A stretch of DNA of 33,150 nucleotides from Cocleimonas sp. GTDB lineage: Bacteria; Pseudomonadota; Gammaproteobacteria; Thiotrichales; Thiotrichaceae. The notes beneath the pieces were generated by a model. It was not told where the DNA came from and ran no database searches. It worked only from the letters and a program-made list of their open reading frames with translations. Below are positions 7,513 through 14,876 of this stretch, piece by piece; within the stretch, counting starts at the first letter, position 1; each line of letters begins with the position of its first letter. The position numbers and the translations under genes were made by a program. The DNA is taken from contig JAKIUW010000034.1 of assembly GCA_021647365.1 (NCBI GenBank), forward strand, positions 1-33,150. The letters are read 5' to 3'.

Positions 7513-8326
7513 GCCCTGTTATTGACTGGCTCTTGGTGTGTCCAGTGTGATCATCATGCTTACACGTGCCAACAACTACATCGCCGTGTAAGTCATGACA
7601 ATGGTTGTGATTATGCGTATAAACGGCCAAGCCTTCGGTGGGAAGGTTGCCAAATAAACGTTGGTATTCTGGATGATTACTCACATCGTCGGGTTTACCG
7701 CTACAACAAATATGCTGGTTTAAGCAAAGCACTTGATCGGTCTTTTGCATGACTAAATGCAAGTCATGCGAAACCATTAATACGCCAAAGCCATATTGAT
7801 CTTTGAGTTGTGATATTTTTTCGTATAGCTCAGCTTGCCCCAATACATCGACGCCTTGCGCTGGCTCATCAAGTATCAATAATTCAGGTTTTTTAAGGAG
7901 CGCGCGTGCTAATAAAACACGTTGAAACTCACCGCCAGACAGTGATTGAATATCTTGATCAGCCAAGTGTTCAATATCAATCTCACTTAATACGTTTTTA
8001 ATATTTTCATGGGATGATTTTTTAGCGAGGGAAATAAATCGTTTCACGGTCAGCGGCATCAAGTCATTAATGCTGATTTTTTGTGGAACATAGCCAATGT
8101 TTAATTTAGGTTTTAGCCAAACGATGCCGCTATCGGTTTTTTGTAAGCCCAATAAAATACGAACCAGTGTGGATTTTCCTGCGCCGTTTGGGCCAATCAC
8201 GGTTAATATTTTTCCCGCTTGCAATTCAAGGCTGACATCATGCAAAATCGACTTCTTGTTTAGACTCAAATTGATATGATCAACTGAGGCTAACTTGTCT
8301 GCGGGTTTAGTTGTTGATGTTGGCAT
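7499..8326 (-). CDS. znuC: Zinc ABC transporter ATPase ZnuC with His-rich tail
   Basis: This is the ATP-binding subunit of the zinc importer. It shows Walker A GPNGAGKST (45-53), a Q-loop in VPQK, the ABC signature LSGGE (129-133), Walker B LLILDEP (149-155) and the switch His in MVSHDLH. E. coli ZnuC also has a short His cluster near its end; here the tail after about residue 235 is longer and carries many His plus two Cys (THNHNHCHDLHG, CKHDDHTGH, GHEHG). A zinc-binding or zinc-sensing role for the tail is inferred. The gene is divergent from znuA across 38 bp. I see no clear ribosome binding site before the ATG at 8326. Confidence 0.95.
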   Translation of the reverse strand: MPTSTTKPADKLASVDHINLSLNKKSILHDVSLELQAGKILTVIGPNGAGKSTLVRILLGLQKTDSGIVWLKPKLNIGYVPQKISINDLMPLTVKRFISLAKKSSHENIKNVLSEIDIEHLADQDIQSLSGGEFQRVLLARALLKKPELLILDEPAQGVDVLGQAELYEKISQLKDQYGFGVLMVSHDLHLVMQKTDQVLCLNQHICCSGKPDDVSNHPEYQRLFGNLPTEGLAVYTHNHNHCHDLHGDVVVGTCKHDDHTGHTKSQSITGHEHG

Positions 8327-8364
8327 GTTGGGTCAGTTAGATAAATTAAAAATCAGGATTAATA

Positions 8365-9318
8365 ATGCATCGTATTGTACTCTATTTTCTTATGCTGGGA
8401 ATCATATCTGTATTTTCAAGTGTGGTTAGTGCTGAGCCTTATAAGCGGAAAATAAAAGTACTGAGTAGTATTAAACCCATTCAATCCATCGTGCTCGCGA
8501 TTGCGGGTGAGCATGTTATCAGTCAGCAGCTGATCCCTGATTATGCTTCTCCGCATACATATGCTTTTAAGCCATCTGATATGCGTAAGATTAAAAAGGC
8601 GGATATTATCTTTCGTATCGATGATCATTTTGAAGCGATGTTGAATCCTCTTTTTGCAAATGTAGCGGATCAATCTAAAATTATATCGCTTGCTGATAAA
8701 CCCGAAATTCATTTTTTACCTGCAACAGGCGGTCATTCACATGCTGATAAAAATGACAATGCGGCGAAAAAAGAACATGACTCAGAACATAAAGAAAACA
8801 TGGATATGCATATTTTTACATCGCCAAAAAATGTGTTGCTAATGGCAAGGACGATTGCAGATTCGCTCAGCCAGCGAGAGCCAAATAAGAAAGGGCTTTA
8901 TGAAAAGAATTTAAAAGCTTTCAGTCAGGCTGTTAATCAAAAGGCGGAAGACATAAAGCAAGATTTTAATGATATTAATACGACACCTTATTTTGTATTT
9001 CATAACTCATGGCAATACTTTGGTGAATATTTTGGCTTACAAAAACCCGAAGTGCTTAATGTGCACGAGGGGATTACGGCAGGCGTAAAAACAATCTTAG
9101 AAAGTCGTAGAGAAATTATTGCAGACAATGTGCATTGTATTTTTAGCGACCCGAGTATCAGCGATGCTAGAGCAAAGACATTAACCGAAAACTTAGATGT
9201 AAAAACTAAAAAAATTGATATTTTACAGAGTGGGCTTGCACTTGATGGTTTTACTTATTTGAATTGGTTAGATGCAATGCGAGTAGATGTAAAAGCTTGT
9301 TTGAGTTATGGAATGTAG
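8365..9318 (+). CDS. znuA: Periplasmic zinc-binding protein ZnuA
   Basis: This cluster A-I solute-binding protein delivers Zn(II) to ZnuBC. A Sec signal covers about residues 1-23 (cleavage VVSA-EP). Likely zinc ligands are His64 (SPHTYAF), His149 (HIFTSP) and His213 (VFHNSW). The acidic residue in SDPSIS near 262 is a further candidate. The charged His-rich loop typical of ZnuA spans about 116-149. CAGGA sits 7 bases before the ATG. The gene is transcribed away from znuCB; the 38-bp divergent spacer shows no E. coli-type Zur palindrome. A half palindrome follows the stop by 12 bases. Confidence 0.94.
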   Translation: MHRIVLYFLMLGIISVFSSVVSAEPYKRKIKVLSSIKPIQSIVLAIAGEHVISQQLIPDYASPHTYAFKPSDMRKIKKADIIFRIDDHFEAMLNPLFANVADQSKIISLADKPEIHFLPATGGHSHADKNDNAAKKEHDSEHKENMDMHIFTSPKNVLLMARTIADSLSQREPNKKGLYEKNLKAFSQAVNQKAEDIKQDFNDINTTPYFVFHNSWQYFGEYFGLQKPEVLNVHEGITAGVKTILESRREIIADNVHCIFSDPSISDARAKTLTENLDVKTKKIDILQSGLALDGFTYLNWLDAMRVDVKACLSYGM

Positions 9319-9330
9319 CTTTTAATACGC

Positions 9331-9350
9331 CATGTAAAAGTGGGGGGTGT
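9331..9350. repeat. Half copy (right arm) of the interspersed palindrome, CAC subfamily
   Basis: The sequence catgtaaaagtggggggtgt is the right arm of the family and starts 12 bases after the znuA stop. No left arm precedes it. The next left arm, also unpaired, is at 10345, beyond the peptidase gene. Confidence 0.85.
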
Positions 9351-9375
9351 GAATTTAAAGCTTATTGTTAAAATA

Positions 9376-9521
9376 GTTCCAAAAGTATTGGCATAATCAA
9401 TACACCGTCATTCCCGCATGCTTTTAGCGGGAATCTCATAATACAGGCACTTTTTCAACAAGATCCCCGATAACTACACGCGGGGATGACGAGATACAAG
9501 AAGTGTCAATACTTCTGGGAC
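9376..9521. mobile_element. MITE-like element with terminal inverted repeats and nested CATTCCCGC dyads
   Basis: The outer ends gttccaaaagtattggca (9376-9393) and tgtcaatacttctgggac (9504-9521) pair at about 15 of 18 positions. Inside lie a dyad cgtcattcccgc / gcgggaat (9406-9434) and a second one, gatccccg / cgcggggatgacg (9462-9491). The inner parts resemble the widespread CGTCATTCCCGC-type repeats of Proteobacteria. There is no coding capacity. No convincing target duplication is visible. Confidence 0.6.
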
Positions 9522-9595
9522 GTTTCATAGTAATAACCAGTTGTCTGATTTAGTGGTAGTTTTCTTCAATAAGGTTAAAATATAACTTAATAGAA

Positions 9596-9612
9596 GCTGA
9601 ATGAAGTTCAGC
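9596..9612. promoter_or_regulatory. Small dyad upstream of the peptidase gene, candidate operator
   Basis: GCTGAA (9596-9601) and TTCAGC (9607-9612) form a perfect inverted repeat around TGAAG, 26 bases before the ATG at 9639. This is suitable for a repressor site or a short leader hairpin; no regulator is known. Confidence 0.3.
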
Positions 9613-9638
9613 CCATAATAAAAATAAAGGGTGTAACA

Positions 9639-10328
9639 ATGAAGCAAGGACAAATATTTTCACTTGTAATAGTATGTTTAATGTTACTTAGCGCGCCTGC
9701 TAAAGCTTTCTCAAACGATCCGACGGGAAAAATATTTATAGCAAAGTCCTTTGGTGATTTCAGTAACTGTGGGCCTATCTCAGCGCTCATGCTGGCAAAA
9801 TATATTAATTCAGATTTCAGTGCTGGTGACTTAAACACGGCTATTGTCAAAGCACGAAAAATAACCATGAAAGATAAATCGCGTGATGTAGATTACCGAT
9901 GGTGGAATATGCGCGACATCAAAAAATACTTAACCCATATGTCCGTTCGATATGATGAAGTGGTAATGCGCAACAACCTGCCTTTAGAAAAAAGAAAGAA
10001 TGAGATCATTTCAAGACTGAATCAAGGCAATGTTGTATTGATTAACGTCAATATGAATGATCTTCCTTATAATTCTGAAGTTGGCAAACCTTACACAACA
10101 TTTCCTTTGCTTGGTAAAGCTTGGGGGCATTTCTTGGTTATTGTGGGCTATAAAGAAGTGAATGGTCAGATGGCATTTGAGATTCACGATTCTTATTCGA
10201 AAAATGGTAAGAACCGCATGTTTTATGCCAAAAATATTGTGAATTCAATTAACAGCTATAACCCAGAAGTTATCTTTGTAAAGAATACAAAAACTATGGA
10301 TAATTTATGGGCAAGTGCAAGTTGGTAG
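9639..10328 (+). CDS. Secreted C39-like cysteine peptidase
   Basis: The 229-residue protein has a Sec signal (MKQGQIFSLVIVCLMLLSAPAKA, cleavage before FS). The papain-like C39 arrangement follows: catalytic Cys with helix start in SNCGPISALMLAKY, catalytic His in WGHFLVIVGY, and a likely Asp in IHDSYS. The spacing fits the stand-alone C39_2 peptidase group rather than an ABC exporter domain. No bacteriocin or ABC exporter gene is adjacent, so a leader-peptide-cleaving role is unlikely; a periplasmic or secreted peptidase of unknown substrate is more reasonable. An AAGGGTG site precedes the ATG. The gene stands alone between two unpaired palindrome halves and beside a MITE-like element, suggesting it is an accessory gene. 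Confidence 0.75.
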   Translation: MKQGQIFSLVIVCLMLLSAPAKAFSNDPTGKIFIAKSFGDFSNCGPISALMLAKYINSDFSAGDLNTAIVKARKITMKDKSRDVDYRWWNMRDIKKYLTHMSVRYDEVVMRNNLPLEKRKNEIISRLNQGNVVLINVNMNDLPYNSEVGKPYTTFPLLGKAWGHFLVIVGYKEVNGQMAFEIHDSYSKNGKNRMFYAKNIVNSINSYNPEVIFVKNTKTMDNLWASASW

Positions 10329-10344
10329 TATACTAATATACACA

Positions 10345-10372
10345 AAGCACACCCCCCCACTTTTACATGATG
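10345..10372. repeat. Half copy (left arm) of the interspersed palindrome, CAC subfamily
   Basis: The sequence aagcacacccccccactttt followed by acatgatg is a left arm without a right arm. It starts 16 bases after the peptidase stop and ends 26 bases before msrA. Confidence 0.85.
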
Positions 10373-10398
10373 TTTGAGGATTTCTTATCAAGGACGAT

Positions 10399-10965
10399 AT
10401 GCAGCACTTCATAAACAATAATTCACTTCAAGCTCCTTATCCTGAGAACACAGAGAAAGCTGTATTCGGTATGGGCTGTTTCTGGGGTGTAGAAAGAAAA
10501 TTCTGGGAGCTAGGGTCTGGCATACATGTTACTGCGGTAGGTTATGCAGGTGGCAACACTGTAGACCCTACTTACAAAGAAGTTTGCACAGGCACAACCC
10601 ATCATAATGAAGTGGTTTTGGTTGTTTTTGATCCTGTAATTATTAGCTACGAAACATTGCTTAAAACCTTTTGGGAAAGCCACGACCCAACGCAAGGGAT
10701 GCAACAAGGTAATGATAAAGGTACGCAATATCGCTCAGGAATTTATTGCTACAGTGAGGAGCAAATGGAGCAAGCATTAGCTTCAAAGAATGCCTACCAG
10801 CAAGTGATAAAAGATGCGGGTCATTCTCAAATTACTACCGAAATTATTTCTGCGCCTGAATTTTACTTTGCGGAAGAATATCACCAACAATACCTAGCAA
10901 AGAATCCGCAAGGTTATTGTGGATTGGGTGGCTTAGGTTTGGATTGCGCAAAGCCTAATGCTTAA
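10399..10965 (+). CDS. msrA: Peptide methionine-S-sulfoxide reductase MsrA
   Basis: This enzyme repairs the S epimer of methionine sulfoxide in proteins and free methionine, using thioredoxin. The active-site motif GCFWG places the catalytic Cys at residue 27. Further family segments are VGYAGG, HNEVVLVVFDP, HDPTQGMQQGNDKGTQYRS and EEYHQQYL. The C-terminal QGYCGLGG (Cys174) supplies the resolving Cys, with another Cys at 183. At 188 residues without a signal peptide it is probably cytoplasmic. AAGGA lies 4 bases before the ATG. Its TAA overlaps the stop of the convergent DUF1501 gene by 4 bases, with no terminator between them. Confidence 0.96.
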   Translation: MQHFINNNSLQAPYPENTEKAVFGMGCFWGVERKFWELGSGIHVTAVGYAGGNTVDPTYKEVCTGTTHHNEVVLVVFDPVIISYETLLKTFWESHDPTQGMQQGNDKGTQYRSGIYCYSEEQMEQALASKNAYQQVIKDAGHSQITTEIISAPEFYFAEEYHQQYLAKNPQGYCGLGGLGLDCAKPNA

Positions 10966-12353
10966 ATCATAAATCCAAGATCATTAGTATTAAAGTTGCT
11001 TAGATTAGGGAAAATCTCATTCATATCGCTATCAGTCATTCCCATCCATTTTGCCAATGTCGCGCCATATTGATCAACACCGTATTTAGGAATAAAGCGC
11101 CCCGTATCTGCAGCATCATCAGGGCCATCTACGGTTAAATCGAGCATGTTGCCATGAATTTGTCCGCCTTTAACAGCGCCACCCATGACTAAATTATGCT
11201 CCGCCCATGCGTGATCTGATCCATCATCATTTGATGTGTAAGAGCGCCCAAACTCGCTGGCGGTAAAGGTGGTTACGCTATTTTCTACACCGAGTTCTAC
11301 GGTTGTTTTATAAAAAGCATCCATTGCTCCATCAAGCTTTGATAGGTTGTTCGCATGATCCGTTAATTGGTTTCCATGTGAATCCCAACCGCCCATCGCC
11401 ACAAAAAATATTTGACGTTTCATGCCTAAGTTTTCACGAATAGAGATCATTTTGGCAGCCATTTTTAGCTGTTTAGCCAGACTATTTCCAGAGGGGTAAG
11501 TTGTAGTTATTTCTTGTGATCTAGCAATTTCATCTATCAATGCACTAATGCGTTCATCGGCATTGATATAGGTTTTTGCCATGTGTTGTTTCAACAAACT
11601 TGATTTGTTCGTGGCGAGAATTTTATTCCAAGCATTTATGCGACTAGCTCTCCAATTAGGCCAAGTTTCATTTTTGAAGGCTTTGATTTCTTCAACACCA
11701 GAATCGGCATTAAGGACAAAATCTAACGGGTTTAAGCCACGTTGCCAAACGCTATTTCCTGCTAAACTAAAAAGAGCAGGTTCGGTAGGATTAGTATTTG
11801 CTGTAGTGAGCATATCCATCATTCTGCCGCCCCAGCCAGGAGGGTGAACGCTAGACTTTGCTGTGGTACCTGTTTCCCAAAATTCTTGTTGATGGCTGTG
11901 TGAGAATAAATCAGCAGGTAAGCGAGCAGTTTCATTTTTATAACTTGCTCGGTCAGTTGGCTCGATAAGCGCGCCAATGCTTGCAGCGATGGCAAGTTTG
12001 TCATTATCATAAAGCGCTTGTAGTTTGCCCATAGATGGATGAAAAGCTTGTTGATTACCTTTTAAAGGATTAAGTGTATTACGCGGAAGTGACAACCCTG
12101 AACGTGCCGTTTTGTATTGATCGTATGCCGCTTGCTCATAAGGTACGAGCATATTAAAGGCATCGTTGCCACCAAATAAAAATACACACACTAAGGACTT
12201 ATGATCGGTTAGAGAGCTGTAGTCGGATGAGGCGGCCATGGCAGACTGCATCAGTTGCAACTTTCCTTGTGCTGCCAATAAAGATGTTGATCCAACGCCT
12301 AGGGTTAATTTCTTTAAGAAGGCTCTACGTTGTAGTGATTGTGAATGATTCAT
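10962..12353 (-). CDS. DUF1501 family protein with Tat signal (second copy)
   Basis: This 463-residue paralogue of the protein at 4615-5748 has a clear Tat signal: QRRAFLKKLTLGVGSTSLLA, RR at residues 9-10, likely cleavage after AMA near residue 40. The same candidate metal-site motifs recur: FGGNDAFN (60-67), SHSHQQEFWETG, GGWDSHGNQ, ASEFGRS and GSDHAW. These residues suggest an exported alkaline-phosphatase-clan fold; the activity is unknown. It lies 15 bases behind the DUF1800 lipoprotein gene, with an AAGGAGA site in the gap, so the two form an operon. Compared with the first copy it is longer and divergent, so these are not recent duplicates. Confidence 0.92.
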   Translation of the reverse strand: MNHSQSLQRRAFLKKLTLGVGSTSLLAAQGKLQLMQSAMAASSDYSSLTDHKSLVCVFLFGGNDAFNMLVPYEQAAYDQYKTARSGLSLPRNTLNPLKGNQQAFHPSMGKLQALYDNDKLAIAASIGALIEPTDRASYKNETARLPADLFSHSHQQEFWETGTTAKSSVHPPGWGGRMMDMLTTANTNPTEPALFSLAGNSVWQRGLNPLDFVLNADSGVEEIKAFKNETWPNWRASRINAWNKILATNKSSLLKQHMAKTYINADERISALIDEIARSQEITTTYPSGNSLAKQLKMAAKMISIRENLGMKRQIFFVAMGGWDSHGNQLTDHANNLSKLDGAMDAFYKTTVELGVENSVTTFTASEFGRSYTSNDDGSDHAWAEHNLVMGGAVKGGQIHGNMLDLTVDGPDDAADTGRFIPKYGVDQYGATLAKWMGMTDSDMNEIFPNLSNFNTNDLGFMI

Positions 12354-12368
12354 TTGAGAGTCTCCTTC

Positions 12369-14165
12369 TTATTGTTGGATTAAGTATTCAGGTGAGCTGA
12401 TAATCAGCAAAATGGCTTCTCTGGCTTTTTCGAGCGGGGGATTATCGGCGTATTTATAACCATCCACTAAATCTAGATGTTCTTTTAAAATACTTTTTAA
12501 TGAAGTCGACATTTCATTGTTAAGTAAGACTAGGCTTAGGTGATCAAGTAGCTCATCCGTATTGCTTGCTAATGCAGTTTCTTCGCTTAAGTTAAGTTTT
12601 GAATGCTCATCAAGCTTGGGTGTTGTTACTTTGTAGTCACTAAAAACTGTCACCATGTAGTGGAGTAAGTTAGTATTGCTGGTAAGTGTGTTCTCATTGA
12701 TTATTTGAAACTCAGGCGCCACTAAGCCTTGATCATTAAGCACACCATTAGGTGAGAAATCGGGGCGATAAAAGTTAAACACCGATTTTGCACCTAGAGG
12801 GTTTTGAGCGGTGTATCTCCCAAACTGTGTAATTGCATCCCAGAATAATAGGATGGAGTAATTTCCTTTTCCGCAGGTTTTTGATGAATCCCAGTAATGA
12901 CCCTTCTTTAAAGAGCTTTGCATATTAAAGGCGCGCCATAAATGACTCATGCGCAGTAATGGTTCACGTAGCTTGCCAAACGTATCTGATTTATTTTCTG
13001 CAAGCGCTTCATTATCAAGCAAGATAGCGGTCACGACTGCTTTTAAATCGCCTTTCACGCCTGCACCATTATCATTGAATATAGTAGCAACGCGTTGTAC
13101 ATAAGCTGGTGTTGGGTTACTGGTGACAAGGCGTTGGATAAGTTGCTTACTTATAAAAGGTGCAATATTGGAGTGGTTAAAAATATTATCGAGCGCAAAG
13201 GTTAAATCCTCTTGCGCCGATTGCCCATTGGGGCTGATCTCGCCATTGAGAAGATGCTTGTCAGATGTGTCGTGATATTCCTCTACCGCAACCATTGGCT
13301 TGGTATGGTCTGCATTACCGAAATATGAATTCCATTCAACATCCGCATAATTCCAGCCAGTGAACACTTTGGCAAATTCTTCAACAGTCTTTTGGTTGTA
13401 GGTTGCTATGGGTTCGTTATTGCTGCCTAGTTTTTCTGATCCATCAAGATTTAATTCATGAACACCAATAGTAAACAATTGCAGAATTTCTCGAGCATAG
13501 TTCTCATCTGGGCGAACACCTTCTGCTGCATTCGCTTTTTGATTTCTTGTCATGCTTAAAAAATCACCCATGGTAGGATGGAGTGTGACTTCTTCTAATA
13601 TGTCACGGTAATTTCCAAAGGCATGTTTTACTAGAATATCGTAATAACTGGCGATAGATAATTCAAATCCACTTAAGCCAAGGCCATCTGAATTAGAGAT
13701 AACCAATATTTCACTCAATGCTAAGGCGACACGTTGGCGTAATTGGTCATCACTTTTCATTGCAGTTTCCCACCAAATTTGGTGGCGAGCAAAACCATAC
13801 TCCCATGAATCGAGGACTTTATCGCCTTCACTGGTTATATCGGCACACATTTTTTTGCCCAGACTTTTTACTTGAGGGGCGTGTAGTGTTGCTGCTGCGT
13901 TGTATTGTTCGATAAGCCAGCCTTCATAAGTCTTTTTACTGACTAGATGATTGATGCTGTTTTTTGTAGGGCCAAATGTTGTGCGATTTAAAAACTTTGA
14001 GGCATCACTTTTATTTTTAACATTGTGTGAGCTAGTGGATGGTGGCGGTATATCTGGGTTATCATCATTGTTGCTTTTTGTTGTTCCGCCACCGCCACCG
14101 CCGCCGCAAGCGCTAAGAAAAGTGATGATGAAGAAAGGGATTGCTACTTTGAGCATTTTGGACAT
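12369..14165 (-). CDS. DUF1800 family lipoprotein (second copy)
   Basis: This 598-residue protein begins with a lipoprotein signal (IPFFIITFLSAC, lipobox LSAC with Cys20). Seven glycines and a Pro/Ser/Asn-rich linker follow before the DUF1800 domain. The domain starts at KFLNRTTFGPT and contains the diagnostic PDENYAREILQLFTIG (Pro219 to about 234) and KVFTGWNYAD. Membrane anchoring with the domain in the periplasm or at the outer membrane is inferred. AAGGA lies about 8 bases before the ATG. It is the first gene of a two-gene operon with the DUF1501 gene. The length exceeds that of the first copy mainly through the anchor, linker and extra loops. Confidence 0.92.
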   Translation of the reverse strand: MSKMLKVAIPFFIITFLSACGGGGGGGTTKSNNDDNPDIPPPSTSSHNVKNKSDASKFLNRTTFGPTKNSINHLVSKKTYEGWLIEQYNAAATLHAPQVKSLGKKMCADITSEGDKVLDSWEYGFARHQIWWETAMKSDDQLRQRVALALSEILVISNSDGLGLSGFELSIASYYDILVKHAFGNYRDILEEVTLHPTMGDFLSMTRNQKANAAEGVRPDENYAREILQLFTIGVHELNLDGSEKLGSNNEPIATYNQKTVEEFAKVFTGWNYADVEWNSYFGNADHTKPMVAVEEYHDTSDKHLLNGEISPNGQSAQEDLTFALDNIFNHSNIAPFISKQLIQRLVTSNPTPAYVQRVATIFNDNGAGVKGDLKAVVTAILLDNEALAENKSDTFGKLREPLLRMSHLWRAFNMQSSLKKGHYWDSSKTCGKGNYSILLFWDAITQFGRYTAQNPLGAKSVFNFYRPDFSPNGVLNDQGLVAPEFQIINENTLTSNTNLLHYMVTVFSDYKVTTPKLDEHSKLNLSEETALASNTDELLDHLSLVLLNNEMSTSLKSILKEHLDLVDGYKYADNPPLEKAREAILLIISSPEYLIQQ

Positions 14166-14260
14166 GGTAATATCCTTGTTTATTATGAGTAAGCTTGAAG
14201 CAGTGTCGCATCAAACAGCTTAACTCTGACTTAATGATTATTTTCTAAAGCATTGCACCT

Positions 14261-14734
14261 ATGACAAATATTATCGAAAAAGTTTCAAAAAAATTATATG
14301 AAAATAATCTATCCGTAGTATCAGCTGAATCTTGCACAGGCGGATGGGTAGCAAAACAGCTCACAGATTTGGCAGGAAGCTCCGCTATTTTTGACCGTGG
14401 ATTTGTAACGTATAGCAATCAGGCTAAACAAGATATGCTAGGCGTATCCATTGAAGCACTGGATAATTATGGAGCAGTAAGTGAGCAAGTTGTAGTTGAA
14501 ATGGTAGAAGGCGCGCTTAAAAATTCGCAGGCAGATATTGCATTATCAATCAGCGGAGTAGCAGGTCCTGAGGGTGGAACAGAAGATAAACCTGTGGGAA
14601 TGGTTTGTTTTGGCTGGAAGAAAAGGGATGGAGAAGCAATAGCAGAAACAATTATATTTACGGGTGATAGGGATGAAATACGTCGCCAAGCTGTTGATTT
14701 TTCATTAGAAGGTGTTATTAGTCTTGTAGGTTAG
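14261..14734 (+). CDS. pncC: Nicotinamide-nucleotide amidase PncC (CinA C-terminal domain)
   Basis: The enzyme deamidates NMN to nicotinic acid mononucleotide in pyridine nucleotide salvage. The 157-residue protein is the stand-alone CinA C-terminal domain. Conserved elements are SAESCTGGWVA (from residue 21), FDRGFVTYSNQAKQ, GAVSE and SGVAGPEGGTEDKPVG (about 98-113). The gene stands immediately before recA, as in many gammaproteobacteria, which supports the call. No strong ribosome binding site precedes the ATG at 14261. Confidence 0.93.
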   Translation: MTNIIEKVSKKLYENNLSVVSAESCTGGWVAKQLTDLAGSSAIFDRGFVTYSNQAKQDMLGVSIEALDNYGAVSEQVVVEMVEGALKNSQADIALSISGVAGPEGGTEDKPVGMVCFGWKKRDGEAIAETIIFTGDRDEIRRQAVDFSLEGVISLVG

Positions 14735-14746
14735 AATGAATGCATG

Positions 14747-14772
14747 ACAAACAATAATAAATTATTGTTTGT
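14747..14772. promoter_or_regulatory. Perfect AT-rich palindrome between pncC and recA
   Basis: ACAAACAATAAT (14747-14758) and ATTATTGTTTGT (14761-14772) are exact inverted repeats around AA. It may act as a weak terminator of pncC, being followed by TTTTATG, or as an operator for recA. A wider dyad, TGTTC at 14777-14781 and GAACA at 14800-14804, follows it. Neither matches the gammaproteobacterial LexA box CTGT-N8-ACAG. Confidence 0.45.
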
Positions 14773-14876
14773 TTTATGTTCGCTTTTATGTTTAAAATAG
14801 AACAAACAACGAATCATAAGGTAGCTAAAATTAAATAACAGCTAAATAAAAACGGAATAAATAAGGTTATATAAAA

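Noticed and set aside
13951..14223. 90-codon plus-strand frame with a proline run
   Set aside because: It is the complement of the poly-glycine linker of the DUF1800 lipoprotein.
14777..14804. TGTTC...GAACA as a LexA site
   Set aside because: The 18-base spacing fits no LexA box I know; kept only as an unexplained dyad.
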